Notes under the pieces: model-generated
Told to the model about the DNA's origin: nothing
Seen by the model: only the letters and a program-made list of their open reading frames with translations
Database searches by the model: none
Origin: Nocardioides marmorisolisilvae
GTDB lineage: Bacteria; Actinomycetota; Actinomycetes; Propionibacteriales; Nocardioidaceae
DNA length: 64,000 nt
Direction: 5' to 3'
Assembly (NCBI RefSeq): GCF_031656915.1
Contig: NZ_CP134227.1
Span: forward strand, 2,914,001 to 2,978,000
Program-made: the position numbers and the translations under genes
Part shown: piece after piece, positions 1 through 11,005 of the stretch
Layout: each line of letters starts with the position of its first letter
Numbering within the stretch: position 1 is the stretch's first letter

Positions 1-196
1 GGGAGACCGTGGTGACCTCGGTGATCCAGCCCGCCCGGAGCATCCGCTTCAGCGCGGGATAGAGCGAGCCGTAGGAGAGCAGCCGGCCCCAGCCGAGCAG
101 CAGGTTGAGCCGCTTGCGGAGCTCGTAGCCGTGCAGGGGCGACTCGTGCAGCAGTCCGAGGACTGCCAGCTCGAGGGTCGCGCCCTTGCTTGCCAT
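1..196 (-). CDS. PadR-family transcriptional regulator (N-terminal part, runs off the window)
   Basis: The 65 visible residues begin MASKGATLELAVLGLLHES and continue with HGYELRKRL and a YGSLYPALKRM segment, the hallmark winged-helix of PadR regulators. The start ATG is at 196 on the minus strand. The C-terminal part lies to the left of this window. PadR proteins are usually small dimeric repressors that bind a palindrome in their own promoter; a 14-bp palindrome lies 71 bp upstream at 267-280. The gene diverges from the class A PBP gene. In Mycobacterium a PadR gene also lies next to ponA1, so the placement is conserved. The family call is secure; ligand and targets are unknown. Confidence 0.85.
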   Translation of the reverse strand, partial: MASKGATLELAVLGLLHESPLHGYELRKRLNLLLGWGRLLSYGSLYPALKRMLRAGWITEVTTVS

Positions 197-266
197 GGTC
201 CTGCTCTCTCGTGGATGGTGTGGCGGCGTGGATGTGTCGCCGCGTTCTATCGAGGCAATCTATCAA

Positions 267-280
267 CTCGATATATCGAG
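267..280. promoter_or_regulatory. Perfect 14-bp palindrome, likely PadR operator
   Basis: CTCGATATATCGAG is a perfect inverted repeat in the 296-bp region between the divergent PadR and PBP genes. A half-site-like TATCGAGG lies just to the left at 249-256. AT-rich TATATCGA-type palindromes are typical of PadR targets. The rest of 197-492 shows no further gene that I can support. The link to this PadR is an inference from position. Confidence 0.6.
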
Positions 281-492
281 GAGTCAAGTTCGGCACGCTT
301 CCCGGGCGCGTCCGAGGGGTCGCGTCGGTCACATTCGCAGGCGCTCTCCTCGGCCAACCCTCAGGATCAAGCCGTAACCTTGTCGCGTCCCGCCGCGAGC
401 CCGCGGTCCCCCGACAGCGCCAGCAGCGCGGCCCCGAGACCCCCGAGACACAGCGCAGCACACAGCGCCCGAGAGCAACGGAGACCCTCGAC

Positions 493-2655
<2,163 letters not shown>

Positions 2656-2665
2656 GCCCCGGCCC

Positions 2666-4222
2666 GTGAGCGAGCCACCGGTCGCGCCGACCCGGGAGGA
2701 CCCGGTGGCGGCGAGCCTGTCCGCGAGGATCGGCGGGCGGTACGGCGAGCACGGGTCGCCGCACTGGTGGTGGACCCCGGTCCGGGTCGTCCTCGCCTGC
2801 GTGGCGGTCGTGTTCGCACTGGGGATGGTGCAGCACGCGCCGTGCATGGACACCCACTGGAACAGCTCGTCGGTGCGCTACTCGAAGATGTGCTACTCCG
2901 ACATCCCGTACCTCTACACCGGACGCGGCTTCGCCGAGCAGCACTGGCCGTACGCCGCCAGCAGCCGCTACCCGGCGATGGAGTACCCGGTCGGCATCTC
3001 CTACCTGGCCTGGTTCGCCTCGGCGCTGACCGCGATCGAGCCGCAGGGGCCACCGGAGAACCTGCGTGCCGCGGCCAGCGTCGCCGACCTGTGGGGCCTG
3101 CCGGGGATGGCCTCGGAGATCAACGAGAACTTCGTGATCACCGCGCTGCTGCTGCTCGGGCTGGCGCTGGTGGCGGCGTACTTCCTGGCCCGCACCCACC
3201 GCGGCCGACCCTGGGACGCGCTGCCGTTCGCCCTGTCCCCGGTGCTGCTGATGACCGGGCTGATCAACTGGGACCTGCTCGCCGTGGCCTGCGTGGCGGG
3301 CGCCCTGTTCGCGTGGTCGCGGCAACGGTCGCTGCTCGCCGGCATCTTCGTGGGGCTCGGTACGGCGAGCAAGCTCTACCCGCTGTTCCTGCTCGGGGTC
3401 TTCCTGGTCCTGGCCCTGCGGGCCGGGCCGGACCGGCGCGACCGGGTGCGCGCCTTCGCGCTGGCCACGGCGGGTGCGGTGGGGTCCTGGGTGCTGGTCA
3501 ACGCGCCGGCCTGGCTCGGGGACGTCAGCCGGTGGACGAGGTTCTGGACGTTCAACGAGCACCGCGGCGCCGATCTCGGATCGCTGTGGCTGGTTGCCCA
3601 GCAGGCCGGGCACACGGTCGACGTGCACGCCCTGAACCTGGCTTCCTGGCTGGTGTTCGGCGGGTGTTGCCTGGTGGTGCTGCTGATCGGACTGCGGGCG
3701 CCGGCCACCCCCCGGGTCGCCCAACTGGGCTACCTGGTCGTGATGGCGTTCCTGATCGTCAACAAGGTCTACTCGCCGCAGTACGTCCTCTGGCTGCTCC
3801 CGCTGGCCGTGCTGGCGCGGCCGCGCTGGCGCGACCTGCTGATCTGGCAGGCGTGCGAGCTGTTCTACTTCGCCGCGGTGTGGATGTATCTCGGCGGCTG
3901 GCTGGTCGCGGCCGACGGCAGCAGCACACCGGTGTACTCGATCGCGATCGTGGTGCGCGTGCTCGGCGAGCTCTATCTGGCGGGGCGGATCGTCCGGGAC
4001 CTGTGGCACCCGGAGGAGGACCCGGTGACCTCAGCTGATCTCGACGGCGTCGCTCTACCGACGGTCGACGGAGTCGCTCTACCGACGGTCGACGGAGTCG
4101 CTCTACCGATAGTCGACGGAGTCGCTCTACCGATAGTCGACGGAGTCGAAGGTGGTGGCGGTGTGCCGCACGCGCACGCCGACCTCGCTGCCGACGGCGG
4201 GCACCTCGGCGCCGGCGGGTAG
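2666..4222 (+). CDS. Polytopic membrane glycosyltransferase, GT87/DUF2029-like
   Basis: The 518-residue protein has about ten hydrophobic helices and the conserved EYPVG segment followed by PLFLL-type helices of DUF2029 (GT87-type, polyprenyl-phosphomannose-dependent mannosyltransferases). It corresponds in position to the membrane protein that follows ponA1 in mycobacteria. GTG 2666 lies 10 bp after the PBP stop, so the two are probably cotranscribed. The last 60 or so residues are odd: they contain four copies of an eight-residue VDGVALPx repeat and overlap the 3' end of the opposing racemase-like gene by 96 bp. The natural C-terminus may have been extended by expansion of the repeat. Substrate is not predictable from sequence alone. 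Confidence 0.75.
   Translation: MSEPPVAPTREDPVAASLSARIGGRYGEHGSPHWWWTPVRVVLACVAVVFALGMVQHAPCMDTHWNSSSVRYSKMCYSDIPYLYTGRGFAEQHWPYAASSRYPAMEYPVGISYLAWFASALTAIEPQGPPENLRAAASVADLWGLPGMASEINENFVITALLLLGLALVAAYFLARTHRGRPWDALPFALSPVLLMTGLINWDLLAVACVAGALFAWSRQRSLLAGIFVGLGTASKLYPLFLLGVFLVLALRAGPDRRDRVRAFALATAGAVGSWVLVNAPAWLGDVSRWTRFWTFNEHRGADLGSLWLVAQQAGHTVDVHALNLASWLVFGGCCLVVLLIGLRAPATPRVAQLGYLVVMAFLIVNKVYSPQYVLWLLPLAVLARPRWRDLLIWQACELFYFAAVWMYLGGWLVAADGSSTPVYSIAIVVRVLGELYLAGRIVRDLWHPEEDPVTSADLDGVALPTVDGVALPTVDGVALPIVDGVALPIVDGVEGGGGVPHAHADLAADGGHLGAGG
4041..4148. repeat. 24-bp tandem repeat across two convergent gene ends
   Basis: About 4.5 copies of a 24-bp unit (TCGACGGAGTCGCTCTACCG plus four bases) occur at exact 24-bp steps (TCGACGG at 4041, 4065, 4089, 4113, 4137). 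On the plus strand the array is read as VDGVALPx repeats. On the minus strand each unit reads DSVDxR followed by TAG, which is the C-terminus and stop of the racemase-like gene. Confidence 0.95.
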
Positions 4223-5179
4223 GAACAGCATCGAGCACTGCATGTGCGGTGGCTCGGCGAAGAGCCGCGGCTTGCCGTCGATCGTGAACGGCGAGCGCAC
4301 CAGCCCCAGGGCGTCCAGGCCGCCCCGCGCCACGGCCGCAGCCCGGTCGCGCAGCCCGGAGCCGGCGGTCGGCGCCTCCAGACCGATGCCGTGGGCGGTG
4401 CCCCCCGAGACGACCAGGATCGTGCCGGACCGTGGCGCGGTGCGCCCGCGGTAGCCGTAGACGTCGCCGCGTGCGACCGGATGGGCGTCGAGGACCGTCG
4501 CGGCGACCCGGAGCGCACCGCGGTCGCCGAGCCAGAGATCGGTGCCGACCCGTGGCCGGAAGCGCAGGTCCGGGTGTCGCCTCGCGAGGCCGGCCAGCTC
4601 GTCGTCACCCAGGTGCGAGACCCAGACCGTGCCGGTGCCGCCGGTTCCCGCCGCGACGATGTCGGTGAGCAGCGTCTCCATCTCGGCGAGATGGCTGCGC
4701 CCGGGCAGCGGCAGGTGCATCGACACGCCCTCGAGCCGGACGCCGCCCCGCCGCGCCAGGTCGGCGGCCTCCCGCAGCTCGCGCGCCCCGAATCCGTGCC
4801 GGCGCATCGAGGTGGCGCGCTCCAGCACGACCCGGGGCCGCTCCGGTGCTGCGGCCAGCGCGGCCAGGTCGTCGAGCCGTCCGACCGTGTGCAGCACGCG
4901 GTCGTCGGCGACGGCCGTGACGGCCGCGGGCAGGAACGGTCGCCACGGGGTGAGCACCAGCAGGTCCCCGTCGTACCGCTGTGCGACGTCGGGGAGCTCG
5001 TCATAGGTGCCGACGGCGAGAGTGTCGGCACCCAGCCAGCCGGCTCGCCGCGCCAGCCGGTGGTTGCCGAAGCCGTAGCCGTTGCCCTTGGTCACCGGCA
5101 CCAGGCCGGGGTGGGCGGCGGCGAACCGGCGCAGGTGGTCGCGCCAGCGGTCGCCGTCGACGTGCAGGACCAGGCTCAC
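4127..5179 (-). CDS. Alanine racemase-family PLP protein
   Basis: The 350-residue protein has the alanine racemase N-terminal barrel. PVTKGNGYGFG near residue 30 carries the Lys expected to bind PLP (classical form VVKANAYGHG). The middle has a conserved MHLPLPG segment and the C-terminal part holds a beta domain. The GTG start at 5179 lies 3 bp after the stop of the FemX-like gene, so the two are one transcription unit. Together they suggest a role in modifying peptidoglycan precursor amino acids. The N-terminal motif departs from the canonical racemase, so the true substrate may not be alanine. The stop codon lies inside the 24-bp repeat array. Confidence 0.75.
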   Translation of the reverse strand: MSLVLHVDGDRWRDHLRRFAAAHPGLVPVTKGNGYGFGNHRLARRAGWLGADTLAVGTYDELPDVAQRYDGDLLVLTPWRPFLPAAVTAVADDRVLHTVGRLDDLAALAAAPERPRVVLERATSMRRHGFGARELREAADLARRGGVRLEGVSMHLPLPGRSHLAEMETLLTDIVAAGTGGTGTVWVSHLGDDELAGLARRHPDLRFRPRVGTDLWLGDRGALRVAATVLDAHPVARGDVYGYRGRTAPRSGTILVVSGGTAHGIGLEAPTAGSGLRDRAAAVARGGLDALGLVRSPFTIDGKPRLFAEPPHMQCSMLFLPAGAEVPAVGSEVGVRVRHTATTFDSVDYR

Positions 5180-5182
5180 CGC

Positions 5183-6307
5183 TCAGCCCCGCCGCGCCAT
5201 GTAGAGGGCGAACGCGGCGTAGAGCGCCCGGTTGAGGGGCAGGTCCCACTCGCCGGCGTACTCGACGGCCTCGCCGCCGGTGCCGACCTTGAACTGGATC
5301 AGGCCGAGGTGCGGGTCGTCGGCGTCGAGGGTGTCGGTGATGCCGCGCAGGTCGTAGACCTCCGCCCCGGCAGCCATCGCGTCGCGGATCATCTGCCACT
5401 GGACGGCGTTGGAGCCGCGGACCTCACGCTTGACGGTCGAGCTCGCGCCGTAGGAGTACCAGGCGTGGCGGCCGACCCGGATCCAGATCGTCGCGGCCAC
5501 CAGGTCGCCCTCGTGCCGGGCGAGGTAGAGCCGGATCTGAGTGGCGGCGCCGGGCGCGCCCAGCTCGGCGAACATGGTCTCGAAGTACGACAGCGGCCGC
5601 GGGGTGAAGTGGTCCCGCTCGGCCGTGTGGGCGTAGAGGTCGTGGAACGCCGGCAGGTCGGCTGCTCCGCCGAGGCTGACCTCGACCCCGGCCTTGGCCG
5701 CCTTCTTGATGTTGCGCCGCCAGAGCTGGTTCATCCCGGCCAGCACCTCGTCCTCGGTGCGGTCGGCCAGCGGCACCCAGAAGTTGTACTGCGGCTGGCC
5801 CGCGGCGAACCCGCCCTCGGCCGCCTGCGGTCGCCAGCCCAGCTCCCGCAGCTGGGAGACCACCGTGGCGCCGACCCGGTCGCGCTGGGTCGGCGGGAGG
5901 TCGTCGAGCCGGCGTACGGCGTCGTCGGCGATGCCCTCCTTGACCTGTGCCGCGCTCCACCGCCGCACCACCACCGGCGGGCCGATCCGGACGCCGAACG
6001 CCCCCTGGCCGCGCAGGTGGTCGGCCATCGGCCGAAGCCACGCCCCGAGGTCGTCGGTCTCCCAGTCCAGCACCGGCCCCTCGGGGAGGTAGGCGAGGTA
6101 GCGGCGCAGCCTCGGGAGCTGGCGATAGAGCACCAGCGCCGCGCCCACGACGCGTCCGTCGGCGATCCAGCCGAGCGACTCCGCGCGCCACTCGCGCTTG
6201 ACCGCGGCCCAGCCGGGTGTCTGCAGGAAGCCGGCCGACTCGCGCTCGGCGAGGAAGGCGAGGTGCTCGTCCGTGCTGAGGGTGCGTACGGCGACGGGCG
6301 TGTTCAC
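5183..6307 (-). CDS. FemX/FemAB-like aminoacyltransferase (lipid II interpeptide bridge)
   Basis: The 374-residue protein has the tandem GNAT-fold arrangement of the FemABX family. It has the early QTPGWAAVKREW segment, the central WRRNIKKAAKAGVEV segment, and a C-terminal YDLRGITD followed by GLIQFKVGTGGEAVEYAGEWDLP, which is characteristic of Fem ligases. Family members transfer an amino acid from aminoacyl-tRNA to lipid II at the inner membrane face. The GTG at 6307 has a TAGGGT -10 box at 6315-6320, only 7 nt away, so the transcript is probably leaderless. It is cotranscribed with the racemase-like gene. The added amino acid cannot be read from sequence; glycine is the common one in related actinomycetes. 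Confidence 0.85.
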   Translation of the reverse strand: MNTPVAVRTLSTDEHLAFLAERESAGFLQTPGWAAVKREWRAESLGWIADGRVVGAALVLYRQLPRLRRYLAYLPEGPVLDWETDDLGAWLRPMADHLRGQGAFGVRIGPPVVVRRWSAAQVKEGIADDAVRRLDDLPPTQRDRVGATVVSQLRELGWRPQAAEGGFAAGQPQYNFWVPLADRTEDEVLAGMNQLWRRNIKKAAKAGVEVSLGGAADLPAFHDLYAHTAERDHFTPRPLSYFETMFAELGAPGAATQIRLYLARHEGDLVAATIWIRVGRHAWYSYGASSTVKREVRGSNAVQWQMIRDAMAAGAEVYDLRGITDTLDADDPHLGLIQFKVGTGGEAVEYAGEWDLPLNRALYAAFALYMARRG

Positions 6308-6362
6308 GGCCCCGACCCTACTGGCCCCGATCGACCGGGTCGGCCCGACCGTGACGACGCGC

Positions 6363-7646
6363 TCAGTTGTCGAAGGTCGCGATCCCCGAGGCGTTGTCGG
6401 TGCGCAGCGCGCTGCCCAGCTGGCGCAGCGCGGTGTCCTGGGGCAGCAGCACTCGACCGGCGGTGCCGCGGTGCGCGAACCTGCGGTACGGCGCGGTCAG
6501 GTAGCGGATCGCGTCCGGTCGCAGGTGTCGGGCGCGCCACATCAGGCTGCGCATGTCGCCGTTGGTGAAGGTGTCGTCGACCACGAGGTTCCGGGTGGTG
6601 TCGTGCAGCAGCCCGACGAGGTTGACGGGGTTGATCAGCATGCCGGGCGTGACCGACCCGACGAGCATCTGCTTGAGCCACTGCTGGTGCCGTTGCCCGG
6701 TGTCGACGTCGCCGTTGACCAGACCCTTGGTGGCGTCGGCGTAGCGCAGCATCTCCTGGCCGGTGTAGTGCCGCACGCCCTGGCCGGTCGGGACGGTCAC
6801 GCCCCCGATCCGGTCGGTGACCGCGACGTACCCGTCGAACGAGACCTGCGCGACGTGGTCGATGCGCAGTCCCAGGTCGTCCTGGAGGGTGCTCGCCACG
6901 AGGGGGTTCCCGCCGGCTTCGTACGTCGCCTCGAGGGTCTGCTGGTCACGAACCTTCGGGTCGCCGGTGGGGGTGCTCAGATAGAGGTCGCGCGGGAAGT
7001 CGACCACGTCGGCCCGGCTGCCGTCGGCGGCGAGGTGCACCAGCTGGATCACCAGGGTGCGGGCGTCGGCCTCCAGCGTCTGGCCCGGCGCCTCGGAGCC
7101 GACCAGGAGCACGTTGGTGCCGGCACTGTTCGGGCCGGAGTAGTCCGCGAGCATCGGCGCCCGTCCGATCGCGGACAGCTGGGCGTTGAGGTAGAGCGCG
7201 TAGGCGAGCACGACCAGCACGATCGCGAGCAGCGCGCCCAGCACGATGTTGCGCGGCCGGCGCCACTTGTGCCGCCAGCGGCGGTACTTGCGACGCAGCC
7301 GGCGCCACCGGCTGTGGTGCCGGCTCCTCGTGCTGCCGTGGGACCTGCCCCGCGACGTCCCGTGGGAGCGGCCGTGGGAGCGGCCGGACGACCCGGACGA
7401 TGACCCCGACGATGACCCGGACGGCGACCTTGAGGACCGTGACGGTCGGCGTTGCCCCTTGTAGTCGGGGTGCTCCCAGTCGAACGTGGCCGGGTCCAGG
7501 GTCTGGGTGGGCGGCGGTGGCGGGGGTGGTCCGATCGGCCGTCGGGCCGGTTCGGTCTCCTCGTTGCTGCCGGGGTTGCTGCCGGCGTTGGAGCCGTCGT
7601 TCGTGCCGGCCGGGTCGCCCGCCGGCCGATCCACCGGACCCGTCAC
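6363..7646 (-). CDS. LytR-CpsA-Psr (LCP) family cell-wall glycopolymer ligase
   Basis: The 427-residue protein starts with a Pro- and Ser/Arg-rich cytosolic region (many SGSSSGS and GRSHG units), then a strongly basic stretch, one membrane helix ([16 protein letters not shown]) and an outer LCP domain. [10 protein letters not shown] and [10 protein letters not shown] carry the conserved Arg and Asp residues that bind the polyprenyl pyrophosphate. LCP enzymes attach secondary polymers to peptidoglycan. The frame is open well upstream, but GTG 7646 overlaps the endonuclease IV stop by GTGA and gives a plausible N-terminus. The basic low-complexity cytosolic tail is longer than in most LCP proteins and may serve regulation or localisation. 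Confidence 0.85.
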   Translation of the reverse strand: MTGPVDRPAGDPAGTNDGSNAGSNPGSNEETEPARRPIGPPPPPPPTQTLDPATFDWEHPDYKGQRRPSRSSRSPSGSSSGSSSGSSGRSHGRSHGTSRGRSHGSTRSRHHSRWRRLRRKYRRWRHKWRRPRNIVLGALLAIVLVVLAYALYLNAQLSAIGRAPMLADYSGPNSAGTNVLLVGSEAPGQTLEADARTLVIQLVHLAADGSRADVVDFPRDLYLSTPTGDPKVRDQQTLEATYEAGGNPLVASTLQDDLGLRIDHVAQVSFDGYVAVTDRIGGVTVPTGQGVRHYTGQEMLRYADATKGLVNGDVDTGQRHQQWLKQMLVGSVTPGMLINPVNLVGLLHDTTRNLVVDDTFTNGDMRSLMWRARHLRPDAIRYLTAPYRRFAHRGTAGRVLLPQDTALRQLGSALRTDNASGIATFDN

Positions 7647-8452
7647 AGGCGCTCCCTGAGCCAGGCGATGTCGGCGCGGTGCTCCTCCGCTCCGCCCGGC
7701 GTCTCGCAGACGACTGGCGCCGCGGCCGCACGCACCACCGCGACGAGCTCCTCGGCGTCGAGGTGTCCGCTGCCGAGGTTGGTGTGCCGGTCCGCACCGG
7801 AGCCGAAGTCGTCCCGGCTGTCGTTGGCGTGCACCAGGTCGATGCGGCCGGTGATCGCGCGGATCTTCTCGACCGCGGTGGTCAGCGCCAGGCCGCCGGC
7901 CCATGCGTGGCAGGTGTCCAGGCAGAAGCCGACCTGCTCCGAGCCGTCCGCCCGTGCGATGGACTCCCACAGCGCCGCGATCCGGTCCAGCCGGCGGCTC
8001 ATCGCGTGGTCGCCGCCGGCGGTGTTCTCGATGAGCATCGGGATCTTCAGGTCGGTGGCCTCGATCGCCTTGCGCCAGTTGTCCAGCCCCTTGTCGGGAT
8101 CGTCCTTGGCGGTCACATGGCCGCCGTGGACGACCATCCCCTTCGCGCCGATCGCCGCGGCCGCGTCCATGTGCTGTTGGAGCAGCTTGCGGCTCGGGAT
8201 CCGGATCCGGTTGTTCGTGCTGGCGACGTTGATGACGTACGGCGCGTGCACATAGAGGTCGACCCCGGCCTCCTCGGCCGCGGACCGCAGCGCCTCCGCG
8301 CCGCCGGCGTACCGGACCTCGGGTCCCTTGTAGTCCTGCGGGTCGCCGAGGAAGAACTGCACGACGTCGGTGCCGCGCGCACGCGCCTGCGCCACCGGGT
8401 CGCTCTGGTCGACGTGCGCGCCGATCCGGACCAGGGCGGACTGGGAGGACAT
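7643..8452 (-). CDS. nfo: Deoxyribonuclease IV (AP endonuclease, Nfo family)
   Basis: The 269-residue TIM-barrel enzyme cuts DNA 5' of abasic sites and uses a trinuclear zinc centre. Zinc ligand motifs are visible: [31 protein letters not shown] and the GSGADRH-NLGSGH segment near the C-terminus. Length matches the family. The ATG at 8452 has TAGGGT at 8459-8464 as a -10 box 6 nt away, so a leaderless transcript is likely. The LCP gene is coupled to it by a GTGA overlap, although no functional link is evident. Confidence 0.9.
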   Translation of the reverse strand: MSSQSALVRIGAHVDQSDPVAQARARGTDVVQFFLGDPQDYKGPEVRYAGGAEALRSAAEEAGVDLYVHAPYVINVASTNNRIRIPSRKLLQQHMDAAAAIGAKGMVVHGGHVTAKDDPDKGLDNWRKAIEATDLKIPMLIENTAGGDHAMSRRLDRIAALWESIARADGSEQVGFCLDTCHAWAGGLALTTAVEKIRAITGRIDLVHANDSRDDFGSGADRHTNLGSGHLDAEELVAVVRAAAAPVVCETPGGAEEHRADIAWLRERL

Positions 8453-8621
8453 GGGGACACCCTATGAGCAGGACCACCCCGCCCTCGACGGCCGCCACGA
8501 CGATTCGCGCCGACGGCCCTGCGCTTGTTACCCTTGCCTGTCGCTTCGCTGCCCGTGCAGCCGGAGCCCTCCTGTCACGGAACGTCCGTGGCCGCTCAAG
8601 TCCGAAGGAGGTAGGCGCATC

Positions 8622-8912
8622 TTGCGTGCCTACGAACTGATGGTCATCCTCGACCCGAACCTCGAGGAGCGCACCGTCGCCCCCTCGCTGGACACCTACC
8701 TGAACGTCGTCCGCAAGGACGGCGGCAGCGTCGACAACGTCGACGTGTGGGGTCGTCGCCGACTGGCCTACGAGATCAACAAGTTCGCCGAGGGCATCTA
8801 CGCCGTCGTGTCGCTGCAGGCCGAGCCGGCCACCGTCAAGGAGCTCGACCGTCAGCTCGGCCTGAATGAGTCGGTACTGCGCACTAAGGTCATTCGACCG
8901 GACGTTCGCTGA
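8622..8912 (+). CDS. rpsF: 30S ribosomal protein S6
   Basis: The 96-residue protein begins [14 protein letters not shown] and has [20 protein letters not shown], typical of bacterial S6, which binds 16S rRNA with S18. The start is an unusual TTG at 8622, supported by a strong AAGGAGGT Shine-Dalgarno at 8605-8612. This is the first gene of the S6-SSB-S18-L9 operon. S6 is known to bind its own leader RNA in several bacteria; the 169-bp region in front was not analysed for such a fold. Confidence 0.95.
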   Translation: MRAYELMVILDPNLEERTVAPSLDTYLNVVRKDGGSVDNVDVWGRRRLAYEINKFAEGIYAVVSLQAEPATVKELDRQLGLNESVLRTKVIRPDVR

Positions 8913-8952
8913 CGTTCCGGCACCGAACCACACGGACCTAGGGAGACTTCGC

Positions 8953-9522
8953 ATGGCAGGCGAGACCGTCATCACGATCGTGGGCAACCTGGTCGACGAC
9001 CCGGAGCTCCGCTTCACCCCCTCGGGCGCGGCGGTGGCCAACTTCCGGATCGCCTCCACCCCGCGCACCTTCGACCGTCAGAGCAACGAGTGGAAGGACG
9101 GCGAGGCGCTGTTCCTGTCCTGTGCGGTGTGGCGGCAGGCGGCGGAGAACGTCGCCGAGTCCCTGCAGAAGGGCATGCGCGTCGTCGTCCAGGGCCGCCT
9201 CAAGCAGCGCTCCTACGAAACCCGTGAGGGCGAGAAGCGCACCGTCGTCGAGCTCGACGTCGACGAGGTCGGTCCCAGCCTCAAGTACGCCACCGCGAAG
9301 GTCACCCGCGCATCCCGCGGCGGCGGTGGCGGCTACTCCGGTGGCGGCGCGGGCGGCGACGACCCGTGGGCGTCGAGTCCCGCCCAGCAGCAGACACCGC
9401 AGCAGTCGCAGCAGTCGCAGCAGCCCTCCCAGGGCGGCGCCTGGGGCGGGCAGCAGTCCGCTCCCCAGCAGGGCGGCCAGGACCCGTGGAACACCCCCGG
9501 CTCGGACGAGCCCCCCTTCTGA
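8953..9522 (+). CDS. ssb: Single-stranded DNA-binding protein
   Basis: The 189-residue protein has an N-terminal OB fold ([29 protein letters not shown]), a Gly-rich and Gln-rich linker, and the acidic tip DEPPF that docks replication and repair partners. It tetramerises on single-stranded DNA at forks. The ATG has GGGAG about 8 nt upstream. It sits between S6 and S18 as in most bacteria. The linker has a run of QQSQQSQQ units and is somewhat longer than in E. coli. Confidence 0.95.
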   Translation: MAGETVITIVGNLVDDPELRFTPSGAAVANFRIASTPRTFDRQSNEWKDGEALFLSCAVWRQAAENVAESLQKGMRVVVQGRLKQRSYETREGEKRTVVELDVDEVGPSLKYATAKVTRASRGGGGGYSGGGAGGDDPWASSPAQQQTPQQSQQSQQPSQGGAWGGQQSAPQQGGQDPWNTPGSDEPPF

Positions 9523-9589
9523 TCATCCAACCAACCACCCATTCCGGCCCCGACGAACTGCACGGGCCGGGCTCGAAAGGAGCACCACA

Positions 9590-9826
9590 ATGGCCAAGGC
9601 AGTCATCCGCAAGCCGAAGAAGAAGGTTTGCCAGTTCTGCAAGGACAAGGTGTCCTACGTCGACTACAAGGACACCAACCTGCTGCGCAAGTTCATCTCC
9701 GACCGCGGCAAGATCCGTGCCCGCCGGGTGACCGGCAACTGCGTCCAGCACCAGCGCGACGTGGCCACGGCCGTCAAGAACGCCCGTGAGGTCGCCCTGC
9801 TCCCCTACACCTCGACCGCTCGTTAG
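9590..9826 (+). CDS. rpsR: 30S ribosomal protein S18, zinc-binding (C+) form
   Basis: The 78-residue protein contains VCQFCKDK near the N-terminus and a further Cys in [12 protein letters not shown], so it keeps the CxxC-type zinc site. Many actinobacteria carry a second, Cys-free S18 that replaces this one under zinc shortage; none is in this window. A GAAAGGAG Shine-Dalgarno precedes the ATG. It pairs with S6 on the platform of the small subunit. Confidence 0.95.
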   Translation: MAKAVIRKPKKKVCQFCKDKVSYVDYKDTNLLRKFISDRGKIRARRVTGNCVQHQRDVATAVKNAREVALLPYTSTAR

Positions 9827-9855
9827 AAGAGCACAGCAAGGGATTCGAGAAGACT

Positions 9856-10305
9856 ATGAAGCTCATCCTGACCCAGGAGGTCTCCGGCCTCGGTGGCCCC
9901 GGCGACATCGTCGAGGTGAAGGACGGTTACGGCCGCAACTACCTGATCCCGCAGGGTTCGGCGATCCGCTGGACCCGTGGCGGGGAGAAGACCATCGACG
10001 CGATCAAGTCCGCCCGGTCCGCACGCGCGGTCCGCGACACCGACCACGCCGCGGAGGTGAAGGCGCGGCTCGAGGGCGGCACCTTCAACGTCCGGGTTCG
10101 TGCCGGTGAGGGCGGTCGACTCTTCGGTGCGGTCACGCCCGGGGACATCGCCGAGGCCATCAACGCCGGCGGCGAGACCGAGCTGGTCGACAAGCGGACC
10201 ATCCTGGTCGGCAGCCCGATCAAGTCGCTCGGTGCGCACACCGTCAAGGTGAAGGTCCACGACGAGGTCGAGGCCACCGTCTCGCTCAACGTGGTGTCCG
10301 ACTGA
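9856..10305 (+). CDS. rplI: 50S ribosomal protein L9
   Basis: The 149-residue protein begins [30 protein letters not shown], the signature of L9, with the two-domain architecture joined by a central helix. It binds 23S rRNA at the base of the L1 stalk. It is the last gene of the operon and is followed by a terminator hairpin at 10363-10391. Confidence 0.95.
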   Translation: MKLILTQEVSGLGGPGDIVEVKDGYGRNYLIPQGSAIRWTRGGEKTIDAIKSARSARAVRDTDHAAEVKARLEGGTFNVRVRAGEGGRLFGAVTPGDIAEAINAGGETELVDKRTILVGSPIKSLGAHTVKVKVHDEVEATVSLNVVSD

Positions 10306-10357
10306 CCCAGGTCGATCCGCAGGGTCGATCCGCAGGATCCATCCGACTCACGCGCCG

Positions 10358-11005
10358 TCAGGAAGGCCGCTCCCCGTCGGGGGGCGGCCTTCGTGCATCC
10401 TCGGGGAGTCGCTCACGCAGCGTCCACTCGCGTGGGCCGGGGCCACCGAGGAACTCCCGTCGGTGCACCATGAACAGGTAGAACACGAACGCCACGTTGA
10501 CCAACCCGATCAGCACCAGCGTCGGTCCCTCGAGCCGGCTGGCGCCGCCGCCGTACGCCACGATCGGGAGGACCACCAGGGCGACGAGTCCCCAGGACAG
10601 GACGCCGAAGCGGCTCACGACGTAGCGGTCCCGCGGTTCGGCCGCTGCGCCGGCCGCGCGGATACGGCGGGCCAGGAACAGGCTGAACAGGGTCTGCGGA
10701 AGGCTGATCGCCCATTGGCCGGAGATGGTGATGTCAGGGTTGTAGCGCGGCACCAGCAGATGGTTGAGCTGGGGGAACCACAGCGGGACGCTGACCAGCA
10801 GAGCCAGCGCCGCGAGCCACCTCACGCTCGCCAGCTCGAGGCCGCTGGACCGGCCAAGCGCCCACACCCCGGCGACCACCAGGACCCAGCCGATCGGGTC
10901 GGGCAGCGCGTCGTAGAAGCGCCACGCCGGATGGGGGTGCGCCGGGAAGTTCGCCGGAAGGATCACGATCACCAGGCCCATGGCGATCTTCTGGAGCGGC
11001 GTCAC
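10358..11005 (-). CDS. Uncharacterised multi-pass membrane protein
   Basis: I do not recognise a named family. The 215-residue protein begins VTPLQKIAMGLVIVILPANFP and has about five hydrophobic helices, with conserved-looking DALPDPIGWVLVVAGVWAL and a Pro/Arg-rich cytosolic tail. GTG 11005 overlaps the MATE stop by GTGA, so it is translationally coupled to the exporter and may act with it. The C-terminal codons overlap the terminator hairpin shared with rplI. Confidence 0.65.
   Translation of the reverse strand: MTPLQKIAMGLVIVILPANFPAHPHPAWRFYDALPDPIGWVLVVAGVWALGRSSGLELASVRWLAALALLVSVPLWFPQLNHLLVPRYNPDITISGQWAISLPQTLFSLFLARRIRAAGAAAEPRDRYVVSRFGVLSWGLVALVVLPIVAYGGGASRLEGPTLVLIGLVNVAFVFYLFMVHRREFLGGPGPREWTLRERLPEDARRPPPDGERPS
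10363..10391. terminator. Hairpin terminator, probably bidirectional
   Basis: AAGGCCGCTCCCC pairs with GGGGGGCGGCCTT over 13 bp with one T-G mismatch and a 3-nt loop. It lies 58 bp after the rplI stop. On the other strand it falls inside the last codons of the opposing membrane protein gene. There is no long T run, which is usual in GC-rich actinomycetes. Confidence 0.75.

Noticed and set aside
190-492. N-terminal extension of the PBP to ATG 190
   Set aside because: The extra 100 residues are Arg/Ser/Pro-rich, cover the PadR operator, and have no PBP features. GTG 493 gives the normal short cytosolic tail.
4041-4148. CRISPR-like array
   Set aside because: Units are contiguous 24-bp repeats with no variable spacers and lie inside coding sequence.
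6363-9068. LCP protein extended far upstream through nfo to 9068
   Set aside because: The frame is open by GC bias, but nfo is intact on the same strand in another frame and GTG 7646 overlaps its stop, so the long form is not a real fusion.
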